Origin: Dromiciops gliroides
Lineage: Eukaryota > Chordata > Mammalia > Microbiotheria > Microbiotheriidae
NCBI RefSeq assembly: GCF_019393635.1
Contig: NC_057861.1
Location: 378,372,315-378,436,314 of the forward strand
DNA: 64,000 nt
Direction: 5' to 3'
Positions 46,255 through 58,503 of this stretch are shown one piece after another; the stretch's first letter is position 1; the number at the start of each line of letters is the position of its first letter. Under the pieces are notes generated by a model. That model had not been told where the DNA came from, searched no databases, and saw only the letters and a program-made list of their open reading frames with translations. The position numbers and the translations under genes are program-made.

Positions 46255-48601
46255 CTCTACTCCTCTCTCACTCAGAAAGCTAATGCAATCTTAGGCTATT
46301 TTTCTGTAATCCAAAGTCCATTGGTATGGGATTCTTTCCTCATTGGTGGAGACTGATGTCCTGATCCTTGTTGAGGAGTATGGTGGAGTTGAGGATAGGG
46401 AGAAAGGAGAGCTCTTTAGTATTATTTGTTTGTTTGTTATTGTTGTTTGTTTGTTTGTTTCTTTTTTGGAGTTGCTTGGTTTCTTCATAACTTCTTAGGG
46501 TATTATTTAGGCTCTGAGGCTCCTCTGGGCTATTCTGACTTCCATCTTTGAGAGAAAAGAAGCAAAATGCTAATGCCACTTCAGTTGGATTAAAGAAAAA
46601 ACTATGAGAAAAGGGAGTAATTTCCAGTTTGTTCATGGTGGAAACTTTATGGAGCTTTCCCTTATGTGAGATCTAAGACAATCACTTGTATGAGCTGAGT
46701 TATCTCACTCCCAATGGGAAAGAGCCTTCACTCTGTTTTGTCTGGCATTTATTCTCCTATGAATACTTTCTCTGATTGATGTTTTGCTATGATTTGGATA
46801 AATGAGGTTCTTGTTAACTGCTGTCCAAAATGGATTTGGTATTGGATGGGAATTGGGTGAAGCTTTTCCCAATGATAAATCAACAATCAGAAATTGAATT
46901 GAACCTAAAAAGCACAAAATTCTGGCCTAATTCCCCCTTTCACAAAGGAGAGACAAGTGGTCATGTTTCTACCCCTAACCTACTGCTTCGCCTCCTATTA
47001 GAGAGTAAAATCCCCTTTAAAGATGTGTGGGAGAGAAGAGGTTAGAGATGTCTATTCTGCCTCTTTTCAAATCACACTATGATTTCCATACTACATGTAT
47101 GAGCCATAGCCCTCACAATGATCATTTTGAGAAATCTATAGAGTCTAGATTTAGTGCAAAGATAGTCCTACTGTATTCTGCCCAGATCATATAAAATCTT
47201 TCAGTTTTTGATGTCATATTACAACAAAGACACAAATAAACTGGTGCTAATGGAAATTAGATAAATTGATCTTTCCTCTCTTCCTCCCCTTTATCTCACC
47301 TCCACTAACAACTGGACAATTCTGTAAACATCTTCCCTCAAGTTTACACAACCATATCTAAGGGGATTCTGCTCCAGTATGCATAAATATTAAAATTTCC
47401 TTATGTGCATAGAAAACAATCTTCTTATTACTTTGAAGTTGTATTCTATACTTGATGAGAATCAAGATTGCATTCAAACAGAACCTAACCACTTTCAGGG
47501 AGTGTTTTATGAAGAGCTACTTTGGTGAAAATGGAAGGATGACTGCTGTGTTCTCCCTCCTTGAAGGTTTAGGGCTCGGCTTTATAGAGCCTGAAGGATA
47601 CTGTGTACAGTAGATAAAAGAAAAAGCTGGATGCCATACAAGATTAACTTGGCAATAGTGATAAGAACATTTAATCAATCATAAGCTAGCTTTAAGAAGT
47701 AGATCAGATCACTGTGACTGGAAGGCAATGTACAGCATCCACAAGTATTTGTTATTTACCTTTTGAAAACAATGACAGTGAGAATTTAAGTTTCCGTGGA
47801 TACTTTGATGAGAAATTTCGAATGCTATAGAATATATTAATGCGATAAGCCCCCTATCATAGGTATGGGTTCAGTTATCACTCTTTAAAATCTTAGCATA
47901 TATATTAACACATTAAAGCCTCCCACCATAGGTATGAATACAATTAGTATTTTCTAAATTATAGACAAGTTGGTTTTCTGATAGAGGAAATGTAAGATCA
48001 CTGGTGGATTACAAATGCTTTTGAAAAATATTCTGTATTTCAATCCCTGTGGAATAAGAGATTTGTTTTATATAGGAAGTCAATAAAACCCAAGACAATC
48101 AGAATTTCTGCATATGTACTTGTGATATTGCCATGCAGTCTAAAAACATAAAATTATTTCTAGAAGTGAATAGGCTTTATATTAATGCCCATAAATAAAG
48201 GCCCTTAGAAGGCTTGAGGGAGGAAAAGATTTTCTGAAAAAGCTTTAAATCTGAAAAAAATAGCAAATTATATTAGACAGCATTCAATGCAGAACTACAA
48301 GAACACATTAGAATGAATTGTGTGCCCATTTAAAACCTAATTGCATTACCTTTGTTTGCTACTTATGCATCAAGTGAAATCAGTAGTAGAGAGAATCTCA
48401 GGCAAGTTTCTGAAAGTCCTCCCACCAATAATCTGAAGTCACTATTTTTGATATGTAAATATATAAAAAAGAAGTCCAAGAAAACAATCACCTTTATCAA
48501 AGTTCAATGCATAACATAAATAAGATAGGGTATGAGGACAAAGATAATTTGATGTGATCTGCAAATATCTGTTTTACTAGAGTTCTAGACTCAAATTTTA
48601 T
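46255..48601. other. Anonymous DNA; 46560-47060 possibly an old LTR or other insertion
   Basis: At 46560-47060 the composition is more even than in the surroundings, and two opposing frames of 70-71 codons occur (46705-46917 minus, 46830-47045 plus). No retroviral motif was seen. The rest is AT-rich and anonymous. Confidence 0.3.
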
Positions 48602-48744
48602 GTTTTTTCCAGGGCAATGAGGGTTAAGTGACTTGCCCAGGGTCACACAGCTAGTTAAGTGTCAAGTGTCTGAGGCCGGATCTAAACTTAGGTCCTCCTG
48701 AATCCAGGGCCGGTGCTTTATCCACTGCACCACCTAGCTGCCCC
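48602..48744 (-). repeat. WSINE-type SINE
   Basis: Complete on the minus strand with a short T tail. No clear target duplication was found. Confidence 0.93.
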
Positions 48745-48828
48745 TAACTACTGACTTTTTAAAAGTTATGTTCTTTTTAAAATCAGTTTTCTAAATGGAA
48801 ACTTCAGAAAAAAGAAAAATCGATTTCT

Positions 48829-48975
48829 AAATCAGTGGTTCTTAAACTATTTTTGTTTCATGGTCTCTTTGATACTTTGATGAAAGCCAGGGACTCCTTG
48901 GAATAATGCCTTTAAATAAATTAAATGAAAGAAAATATATATTGCTACAAAGAAAAAAAATGGAAATCCATACAT
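48829..48975 (+). repeat. hAT-like DNA transposon relic (tentative)
   Basis: Starts with CAGTGGTTCTTAAACTATTT, the form of a hAT-type terminal repeat, followed by 'GTTTCATGGTCTC' and 'AATAATGCCTTTAAATAAAT'. This fits a mammalian MER-type nonautonomous element, but the other terminus was not located. Confidence 0.45.
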
Positions 48976-49034
48976 ACACCTCTTTCCAAATGTTTTCTAG
49001 GTCTAGGAGCCTTAATTCAAGGGAAAATAAACAG

Positions 49035-49202
49035 TCTATTTCTCTTTCCCTTCCTTTCTCTCTCTTCCTCTTCCTTTATCCTTCCCTTACTTCCTTTCTT
49101 CTCCCCTCCCTCTCTCCCTGTGTTCCTCCCTTCCTGCTTTCCTTCCTTCCTTCCTTCCTTCCTTCCTTCCTTCTTTCCTTTTTTCTTCTACTTTTCTCAT
49201 TT
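49035..49202. repeat. (CTTT/CCTT)n polypyrimidine tract
   Basis: C/T-only sequence over most of 170 bases, with a core of nine CCTT units. The long Ser/Leu/Phe/Pro frames through it are artefacts of composition. Confidence 0.94.
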
Positions 49203-49270
49203 ATTTTTCTCTCACAGAAAAGTCATTAACTATAAAAACATGAAAGCTATGTACTTCAACATACACAAAG

Positions 49271-49322
49271 AACTCCTAAATCCAGGGCCAGTGCTCTATC
49301 CACTGTACCACCTAGTTGTTCC
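49271..49322 (-). repeat. WSINE head fragment
   Basis: Only the inverted head survives: AAATCCAGGGCCAGTGCTC, then TATCCACTGTACCACCTAG. Confidence 0.75.
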
Positions 49323-49804
49323 TTATTAGTTGTAACTTAGTATTTATTAAGCCCATACTTTTTCTAGTGAATTTTGTGGTACTGTGATATTATTCTATCA
49401 ATGTGAATAAAGTAGTCCCTACAGATCTCTAGGATTTTCAGTGTGTTTTTCTTTTTTATTCTTTTTTTTTAAATTTTTTTGCTGGTCACATTATATATAT
49501 ATTTATCAAATGTAAAACCGTCCTTTTTCATTATTGTTTAAAAGAGCAAAGGCTCTTTGTCACTTTGCTACATATTATTTTACCTTCAACATACACAGAC
49601 AACTGCTAATTATCCTCAGGTCAATACATCTGCCACTTGGACACACAGAATCTATAGCTATTTAGAAATAAATTCACATACAGTGAGGCAGCAGAAAACT
49701 GCAAAAAAAAAATCAGCAAAAAAAAGATTAGCAAATCATTTTGATTAGCATTCAAGATATAGAAAAATGACCTATAACCACATCCATAATATATATTTTT
49801 GAGA

Positions 49805-49930
49805 TAACATGCTGCAATGAATAGGGTATTGAAATTTAAGTCAAGAAGAGTTCATATTCCATCTCTGATATGTACTAGCTACTTGACCATTAGACAATGC
49901 ACTTTACCTCTTCGCGACTACTATAGTATG
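49805..49930 (+). repeat. MIR-like SINE relic
   Basis: AATGAATAGGGTATTGAAAT, 'AAGAGTTCATATTCCATCTC', 'ATGTACTAGCTACTTGACCA' and 'ACAATGCACTTTACCTCTTC' follow MIR order. Confidence 0.55.
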
Positions 49931-50302
49931 CTACATAGGGAGCTTGCCCTTTTTTTAAATACTCCTTTTATTCTAAAAGGAAATGCTTAAACTGTGTAAA
50001 TCATGAATTTTTTGTGTTTTTGAACTGACTGTAACAACATATGTTCACATATACCATTTGTTTGTGGCATAAAAATCAACTTGCTAATGTCAGAAATAAT
50101 TTTTCTAAACTTTGTTAGACAACTGATTTAACATTTGCTGAGAACTTGTAAACTAATCTGTTCTATGGCCATCTAAGAACCACTGCAAATTGGTGTTAAA
50201 TATCCCTGAACTGAGAATTACACATAATAAAAATAAAGGCAGCATACCTCTACATTGAAGTATGACAAATCCTAAACAAAAGAGGATAATCTCATAGCTA
50301 CT

Positions 50303-50380
50303 ACCAATCCTTGTGCAAGGGCCATTCTAATCTTCTCTGTATCAATCCAATTTTAGTCTATGTGCTGCCGAAGTGAGCAC
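50303..50380 (-). pseudogene. U6 snRNA retropseudogene, 3'-truncated
   Basis: On the minus strand the sequence starts GTGCTCACTTCGGCAGCAC at 50380. It keeps AAAATTGGA, GATACAGAGAAGATTAG and ATGGCCCTTGCAC in order. This is the U6 snRNA 5' stem, the ACAGAGA-type region (here ATACAGAGAAG) and the following segment. Several substitutions are visible (ACTTCGG for GCTTCGG). The copy loses U6 identity soon after CAAGGAT, so the 3' third is absent. Upstream (50381-50440, plus) I see no proximal promoter elements. It is likely an L1-mobilised copy. Confidence 0.92.
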
Positions 50381-50399
50381 ACTACTACTAATCAATAAA

Positions 50400-51454
50400 C
50401 TTTTTTTTAACCTGAATGTGTTTCAGGGATGCCAAAGCAAAGTATACTTTTACAAATCACTTCACAGTTGTAAAGGTTCTATACTGATTCTAAATAGTGA
50501 CATGTTCCTTCCTCCAGTACTATAAGTATAAAAAGAAACAAACAACGCTGCATCTATATTGGAACTTCTGGTAAACTCATTGCATGTAAATATAACAAAA
50601 ACATAGAATTGAAAAATTATTTAGTTTGTTTTCATCTAGCTTCATGATATTCTTAAGTGCCAGGGTAACAATAAAAAAGTACATCAATAAAATTTTAACT
50701 CAAAACCGCAATTCTGGAGATGGAAAAGTAATGTCTTGGACTCACATACAAAACAAATTTATACCTTTTTGGTATTGAAGTGATTTTGTTTTTCTTTTTT
50801 TTAACATTCAAGTTAATAATCCTACTTAGAGAAAAAAGTCTGAAATTGGTCATAGCATGGGTGGACTTGAAAAAAAGAGATTATGATTCATTTAATTAGA
50901 CTTCCATTGGAATGTCAAGAATACAGACAGGAGCATAACATAATATTGCATAGTTTTTGACATGTCAAATTATTAAAATGAGAAATCAGATAGGAATGGA
51001 AATTCTCAAACATTGTACAATCTATCTACTTCAGTGAAATCCTATGAAATTTTGTTAAGCAAAGGAAACATGTAGGATGTAAAAAGATGCTCATATTCTG
51101 TTAACCCTTTCCTTAAATAAACAAAATCAATAGTTAATGTTCCCAGCTATTGGGCATCAACATAATTAGCCAGATTTGCATATTATCCTTTATACCCCAG
51201 GCATCATTCATAGCATAAAAATTGACCATATTACCACTATAACTCTGACATCATCATTACAAAAAACACACAAAAAAATCAGCAGCAGCAGCAGCATAAT
51301 CATCATAATTGAATAGTCAACAAGAATTAATTTAATATATATCCCCTACTTTTTATTAGAAAAGTATGAATCAGAACACCTAGTTTCAAGCTATCTTGTT
51401 ATTTTTCCCATCTTAATATTTTAATTTATTATTTCTTTTAAATATTTTCTTTTT
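50400..51454. other. Anonymous AT-rich DNA
   Basis: Contains a short (CAG)4-type run at about 51282-51295. No gene was seen. Confidence 0.4.
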
Positions 51455-53632
51455 TTTAATTTTGAGGTCCAATTTTTCCCTTCCTCTCACCCACCCCCAC
51501 TAAAAAGGCAATCAATATGTTATCAATTGTAAATGAGAAATCAAGAAAACAATTTCATATTAGCCATATGTCAAAAATAAAAGCAAGAAAAATAACGTTG
51601 GAAAATTATACTCCAATTTATGCTCAAAGTTTATCAGTTCTCTCTGGAGGTAAATAACATTTTTTAAACATTAATCCTTTGAGATTTTGTTGGATCATTA
51701 TACTGATCAGGGTATTTATGTCTTTCACAGGTGATCATCCTTACAACATTGCTGCAACTTTGCACAATGATCTCCCTTTTTTCTCACTTGCAATAGTTCA
51801 GTAAGCACTTACCATGATTTTTTTCTGTAACCACACCCCTTGTCCTTTCTTATAGCACAAGAGTACTCCATCACAATCATATGGCACAAGGTATTCAGCT
51901 ATTCTCCAACTGTTGAGCATCCCTTTGATGTTCAATTCTTTGCCAACACAGAAAGAGCTGTTATAAATATTTTTGGGTATATTTGTATTCTTCATTTTTT
52001 CTTTATTTCTTTGGAGTACAGAACTAATAGTAGTATTTCTTGGTCAAAGCGGGTGCACGATTTTATAGACCTTTGGCCATAGTTCCAATTTGTACTGAGA
52101 CTGGTTGGAACAGGTCACTATCCCATCAGCATTTTATTAGTGTACATATTTTTGTTTCATCTGCTCCAGCATTTGTCATTTCTGATAAGTATGAGGTGGT
52201 AACTTAGGGTTGTTTTAATCTTCCTGTCTCTAAGATATAGTGATTTAGAGCATTTTTTCATGACTATGTATAGCTCTGACTTCTTTTGAAAACTGCCTGT
52301 TTACATCCTTTGACCATTTATCAAGAAGAATGGATCTTTTGGGGGCAGCTAGGTGGCGCAATGGATAAGGCACTAGCCTTGGATTCAGGAGGACCTGAGT
52401 TCAAACCCAGCCTCAGACACTTACTAGCTGTGTGACCCTGGGCAAGTCACTTAAACCCCATTGCCCTGCAAAAAGAAAAAAAAAAAGAATGGATCTTTTT
52501 TTTTCTTTTTATACATTTGCTTCAGTTCTATACTCAGTATATATTTGAGAAATGAAGCCTTTATAAGAGAAACTTGTTTAATTTTTTGTATTATATAATT
52601 TTCTATGGTATCTTTCAGCAAAATATAATTTCCATGATTATCTTTTTAGTTAGATTTACTTTTGCTATTACTTTGTCTGAAAACATGCCTGCCTTTTCTA
52701 CTTCAAATAAAACATGGGAGATTTGGCCCCAGCCTTTTATTTTAATTCTGCGGGTGTCTTTCTGTTTCAAGTGTGTGTCTTGTAAATATTTTATTGTTGG
52801 ATTTTGGTTTCTAATCTGTTCTGCTCTTTGCTAACACTTTATGGATTAGTTCATCTCATCCCCAGTTATGATTGTTAACTATGCATTTCCCTTTATTTCG
52901 TTTTCTTCTGTTTCTTTCACACTTTCTCTTTTTATCCCATCTTTCTGCAAAATATAATTTTGCTCTTAATTACTAATAACTTAATCTGGCCTGCATTTTG
53001 TTGATCCCTTTCCCCTTCTATTTCCCTACTGACTAAGACAGATTTCTATATACAACTAAATTTATAGATATATTCTTTTTTTGAACCAATTCTGAAAAGT
53101 GACATATAAGTATTATCTACCACTTTCATTTCCTGCTCCATTGTAAAAGCTCTTCTTTGTGTACCTTATTTATATGAGAAAAATTTCTCCCATTTTATCT
53201 CTCCCTACTCAAAAATTCTAATACATTCCTCTTTCTCACTCCTTTTTTTACATCAACCCAAAATAATAGGCTTTCATTTATGTCCTCTGTCTATGTAAAC
53301 TCCCTTTAATTGTAATAATAATGACAAAATCTTAGTAGTTACATCTGTTACCTTCCCATATAAAAATGGTACCATTTTAAGTTTATTGAGTCCCTTATGA
53401 TTAGTTTTTTGTATTTTCTTTTTATGTTTCTCTTGAGTCTTCTGTGTAAATGTAACATTTTCTACTCAGTTCTGGTCTTGTTTTCAGGAATGTTTGAAAG
53501 TCTTCTTTTTCTATAAATATCCATTTATTATCATGAAGGATTACCCTTGGTTTAGCTGGGTAAATTAAACTTCATTGTAATTCTAGCTCCTTTGCCTTCT
53601 GGTAAGTCATATTCTAAGCCCTCCCCTTCTTT
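51455..53632 (-). pseudogene. Older L1 LINE, 3' segment (host of the nested L1)
   Basis: Minus-strand L1 from its 3' end (T-rich at 51455, then CCCTTCCTCTCACCCACCC) through the ORF2 C-terminal end (51840-52320, plus complement 'TTGAGCATCCCTTTGATG', 'TGTTTACATCCTTTGACC'). After the SINE, an ORF2 segment equal to about 54828-54870 of the young L1 jumps at about 52578-52600 to the region equal to about 57615 of the young L1. ORF2 N-terminal, inter-ORF and the start of the ORF1 end then follow to 53632. About 2.7 kb of ORF2, including the whole RT domain, is missing. The element resumes at 60156. Confidence 0.88.
52341..52484 (+). repeat. WSINE-type SINE inside the older L1
   Basis: Complete and close to the shared sequence. 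The target duplication AAGAATGGATCTTTT lies at 52326-52340 and 52485-52499. Confidence 0.97.
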
Positions 53633-53714
53633 TTTTTTTTAAATTAATAAAGTATTTTGTTATTTTTTCCCGTTACATGTAAAGACTTTTGTTAGACAAG
53701 CTTGCCAATTTCAG

Positions 53715-53757
53715 ATTTTTCTCCCTCCCTCCCTCCCCTCCCTCCCCCCTCCCCTAG
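53715..53757 (-). other. G-rich tract in L1 3'UTR, quadruplex-capable
   Basis: The plus strand shows repeated CCCTCC/CCCC units (CTCCCTCCCTCCCCTCCC and more). On the L1 sense strand this gives at least five GGG runs separated by one or two bases, which fits a G-quadruplex. L1 elements of other mammals keep a comparable polypurine tract in the 3'UTR. Confidence 0.85.
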
Positions 53758-53778
53758 ACAGCAGGTAATCTGATATAG

Positions 53779-53781
<3 letters not shown>

Positions 53782-53851
<70 letters not shown>

Positions 53852-53934
53852 ACATATACATATGTGTGTGTATACACATGTACATATGTATATGTATACA
53901 CATACACACACACACACACATATATATATCCATA
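53782..53934. repeat. (TA)n (TG)n (TACA)n compound microsatellite
   Basis: About 18 TA units, about 12 TG units, then mixed ATGTATAC sequence, CA and a final TATATATA. It lies within the L1 3'UTR and is self-complementary in large part. Confidence 0.95.
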
Positions 53935-54159
53935 ACATTAAACATATTTCAGCATTAGTCATGTTATAAGAGAAAAATCAGAGCAATGACGAAAACCCTC
54001 AAAACAGAAAAACATGAGCACTAAAAACAAAAGAAATAGTATGGTTCATTCAGCATCTACTCCACAGTTCTTTTTTTTTTTTTTCCTGGAGATCCTCTTC
54101 TATGATGAGTTCCCTGGAACTCTTCTGTACCATTGCATTGGTGAGAAGAATATAGTCCA

Positions 54160-57100
54160 TCACAGTAGATCAACACTCAGTGTTGATGATACTGTGTACA
54201 ATGTTCTTCTGGTTCTGCTCATCTCACTCATCATCAGCCCACACAAGACCCTCCAGGTTTCTCTGAACTCCTCCTGCTCATTGACAGCACAATAGAATTC
54301 CATTGTATTCATATACCACAAATTGTCCAGCCATTCCCCAATTGATGGGCATCCCCTCAAGTTCCAATTCCTTGCCACCACATAAAGAGCAGCTATAAAT
54401 ATTTTTGTACATGTGGGTCCCTTTCCCCTTTCCATGATTTCTTTGGGCAAAAGACCCAAAAGTGGTATTGTTGGGTCAAAGGGTATGCACAGCTTTATCG
54501 TCCTTTGGGCATAATTCCAAATTGCTCTCCAGAATGGTTGGATCAGTTCACAGCTCCACCAACAATGCATTAGTGTTCCATTTTTCCCACAGCTTCTCCA
54601 ACATTTATTATTTTCCTTTTTTTCTCATTTTTGCCAATCTGATGCCAATCTGATAGGTATCAGGTGGTACCTCAGAGTTGTTTTAATTTGCATCTCTCTA
54701 ATCATTAGAGATTTAAAGCATTTTTTCATATGGGAATAGATAGCTTTGGTTTCTTCATCAGAAAACTGCCTGTTCATATCCTTTGACCATTTCTCAATTG
54801 GGGAATGACTTGGATTCTTATCAATTTGATTTAGTTCCCTATATATTTTAGAAATGAGGCCTTTATCAGAAGTACTGGTCATAAAAATTGTATCCCAGCT
54901 TTCTGCCTCCCTTCTAATTTTGGATGCATTGCTTCTGTTTGTACAAAAAATTTTAATTTTATATAATCAAAATCATTCATTGTGCATATACTCTATCTCT
55001 TGTTTGGTCATAAACTGTTTTCCTTTCCAAAGATTTGATAGGCAGACTATTCCTTTCTCTCCTAATTTACCTATGGTATCACTTCTTATGTCTAAATCAT
55101 GTATCCATTTTGACCTTATTGTTTTCCCAGCAGTTTTTGTCAAATACTGAGTTCCTATCCCAGAAGCTGGAGTCTTTGGGTTTATCAAACACTACATTAC
55201 TAGTGTCATTTACTACTGCATTTCCTGTGCCTAGCCTATCCCATTGATCCTCCACTCTTTCCTAGCCAGTACCAGACAGTTTTGATGACTGCCACTTTAT
55301 AGTAAAGATCCAGGTTTGCTACCAATAACCCAACTTCCTGTGCACTTTTTTTTTCATTATTTCCCTGGATATTCTTGATTTTTGTTTTTCCAGATGAATT
55401 TTGTTATTATTCTTTCTAGCTCTATAAAATAATTTTTAGGTAGTCTGATTGGTATGGCACTGAATAAGTAAATTAATTTAGGCAGTATTGTCATTTTTAC
55501 TATATTAGTTCTGCCTATCCTTGAACAATTGATATCTTTCCAATTATTTAGATCTGATTTGATTTGTGTGAAGAGTGTTTGGTAGTTGTGTACATAGAGT
55601 TCCTGGTTTTGTCCTGGCAAGTAGACTCCCAAGTATTTTATATTATCTACCATTACTTTAAATGGAATTTCTCTTTCTACCTCTTGCTGCTGGACTTTGT
55701 TGGTCATGTATAGAAATGCTGATGATTTATGTGGATTTTATATCCTGCTACTTTGCTAAAGTTGTTCATTGTTTCAAATAGTTTTTGTGTTTATTCTCTA
55801 GGATTCTTTAAGTATACCATCATTTCATCTGCAAAGAGTGATAGTTTTGTTTCCTCCTTGCCTATTCTAATTCCTTTAATTCCTTTCACTTTGATTGCTA
55901 AAGCTATCATTTCTAGGACAATATTAAATAATAGGGGTGATAATGGACATCCCTGTTTCACCCCTGATCTTATTGGGAAGGCCTGTAATTTATCTCCATT
56001 GCATATACTTGCGAATGGGTTTAGGTAGATACTGTTTATTATTTTAAGGAAAGCTCCACCTATTCCTATATTCTCTAGTGTTTTTATTAGTAATGGGTGC
56101 TGTATTTTGTCAAAAGCTTTCTCTGCATCTATGGAGATAATCATATGATTTTGTTTGGTTTTCTTATTGATGTGGTTGATTATGTTTATAGTTTTCCTAA
56201 TGTTGAAGCAGCCCTGCATTCCTGGTATAAATCCCACCTGTTCATAGTGTATTATCCTGGTGATCACTTGCTATAATCTCCTTGCTAATATTTTATTTAA
56301 GATTTTAGCATTAATATTCATTAGGGAAATTGGTCTATAATTTTCTTTCTCTGTTTTTGCTTTGCCTGGTTTTGGTATCACCACCATATTTGTGTCATAA
56401 AATGAATGTGGTAGAACTCCTTCTTCACCTATTTTTCCAAATAATTTGTATAATATTGGAATTAATTGTTCTTAAAATATTTGGTAAAATTCACCTGTAA
56501 ACCCATCTGGCCCTGGGGACTTTTTCTTAGGGAGTTCATTAATGGCTTGTTCAATTTCTTTTTCTAATATGGGTTTATTCAAGGATTTTATTTCCTCTTC
56601 AGTTAACCTGGGCAGTTTGTATTTTTGTAAATATTCATCCATTTCATTTAGATTGTCAAATTTATTGGCATACAGTTGGGCAAAATAATTCCTAATTATT
56701 GATTTAATTTCCACTTCATTGGTGGTAACATCACACTTTTCATTTTTGATACTGGTAATCTGGTTTTCTTCTTACTTTTTTCTAATCAAATTAACCAATA
56801 TTTTATCTATTTTATTGGTTTTTTCATAAAACCAGCTTAATTTTATTGATTAATTCTATAGTTTTTTTGCTTTGAATCTTATTAATTTCTCCTTTAATTT
56901 TCAGGATCTCTAGTTTAGTATCTAATTGGGGATTTCTAATTTGTTCTTTTTCTAGCTTTTTAAGTTGCATACCCAATTCATTAATCTCCTCTTTCTCTTT
57001 TTTATTCATGTAAGCCTTTAGAGCTATAAATTTTCCCCTAAGCACTGCTTTGGCTGCATCCCATAGATTTTGGTATGTTGTCTCATTATTGTCATTCTCT

Positions 57101-57922
57101 TGGATATAGTTATTGACTGTTTCTATGATTTGTTGTTTGGCCCATTCATTTTTTAGAATGATATTATTTGGTTTCCATTTGATTTTCATTCTACTTTTCC
57201 CTGGCTCTTTCTTACATGTAATTTTTATTGCATCATGATCTGAGAAGGATGCATTTACTATTTCTGCCTTTCTACATTTGACTATGATGTTTTTGTGCCC
57301 TAATACATGGTCAATTTTTGAAAATGTGCCATGTACTGCTGAGAAAAAGGTATATTCCTGTCTATTCCCATTCAATTTTCTCCAGACATCTATCATGTCT
57401 AACTTTTCTAGTATTCTATTCACCTCTTTCACTTCTTTCTTATTTATTTTTTTGGCTAGATTTATCTAATTCTGACAGGGGGAGATTCAGATCCCCCACT
57501 AGGATAGTATTACTATCTAATTCCTCTTGTAACTCATTTAACTTCTCCTCTAAGAACTTGGATGCTATACCACTTGGGGCATACATACTTAATATTGATA
57601 TTACTTCATTTTCTATAGTACCTTTTTGCAAGATGTAATTTCCTTCCTTATCTCTTTTAATGAGATCTAATTTTGCCTGCGCTTTGTCTGAGATAAGGAT
57701 TGCTACCCCCACCTTTTTTACTTTAGCTGAGGCACAATATATTCTGCTCCAGCCTTTTACCTTTACTCTGTGTATATCTCTCTGCTTCAAATGTGTTTCT
57801 TGTAAACAGCATATTGTAGGATTCTGGGTTTTAATCCACTCTGCAATTCACTTCTGTTTTATAGCAGAGTTCATCCCATTCACATTCACAGTTATTATTA
57901 CTGACTGTCTATTTCCTTCCAT
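54160..57922 (-). pseudogene. L1 ORF2 (endonuclease, reverse transcriptase), broken
   Basis: In life this protein nicks target DNA and copies L1 RNA onto it. The ATG is at 57922-57920 (MEGNRQSVIITVNVNGMN). The endonuclease part shows NGMNSAIKQK, then a TGA (probably a former CGA), CCLQETHLKQRD, the GDLN motif near 57490 and SDHDAIK near 57240. RT parts follow: [17 protein letters not shown] (56472), PKPGK.., [12 protein letters not shown] (56100-56160), [16 protein letters not shown] and [12 protein letters not shown] at about 55810-55845. The C-terminal end carries CIPFDPTIPLLGLLPKE near 54480. The span of about 1254 codons is close to the usual length. Faults are in-frame stops after YQIF (56471) and ARRL (about 56274), a frame change near 57440 at an A-run, and several more breaks downstream. 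Confidence 0.93.
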
Positions 57923-58503
57923 TCTATTTACACCCTTTGTACTTTCCCCCCTTCTTTAACCCTATTCCTCCTCACTAACATTTTACTTCTTACCCCTGCC
58001 TCCTCCAATCTGCTCCCCTTTTATCACCCCCCTCTCTTTTCTTTACCTTTTCTCCCTTGCTTTTGTCCTCCCTTCTATCAGTCCCCCCCTTTCCCTTCCC
58101 CTTTTGCTTCCCTAAAGTATGAGCTAAGTTTCTTTATCCCAATGAACCTATGTTATTCCTTCTTTGAATCAAATCTAATGAGAGTAGGGTTGAAACAATG
58201 TTCACCCCTCCTTTCTTTCCCTCTATTGTAATAGGTTGTTTTTTTCACCTTTTCATAAGATATAATTCACCCCATTCCACCTCCCCTTTCCTCTCCTCCC
58301 CATAGACTCCCTTTTTAACCCCATTAAGTTTTTTTGTATCATCACCTCAAAGACAATTTATATTTATGCCCTCTGTGTAAACTCCTTCTCTCTGCCCAAA
58401 TACATTTATAGTTCTTAAGAGTTATGAGTATTATCTTCCCGTGTAGGAATACAAACAGTTCAACCTAATAGGGTAACCTTTGTTCCTCCCTCTGTTTACT
58501 TTT
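57923..58503 (-). other. L1 inter-ORF region
   Basis: Strongly pyrimidine-rich on plus (purine-rich in the L1 sense). It lies between the ORF1 stop at 58504 and the ORF2 ATG at 57922, and carries no long frame. In two other L1 copies of this window the equivalent of about 58335 holds an old SINE; here it is empty. Confidence 0.8.

Noticed and set aside
46560..47060. Endogenous retrovirus
   Set aside because: No gag, protease, RT or env motif, no primer-binding site and no paired terminal repeats were seen anywhere in the window.
48906..49329. Overlapping plus frames of 107 and 134 codons
   Set aside because: Mostly read through the CTTT/CCTT tract in two frames at once, the mark of low complexity. 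The 3' part crosses a SINE fragment.
57278..57638. Plus frames opposite L1 ORF2
   Set aside because: Shadows of the endonuclease frames on the minus strand.
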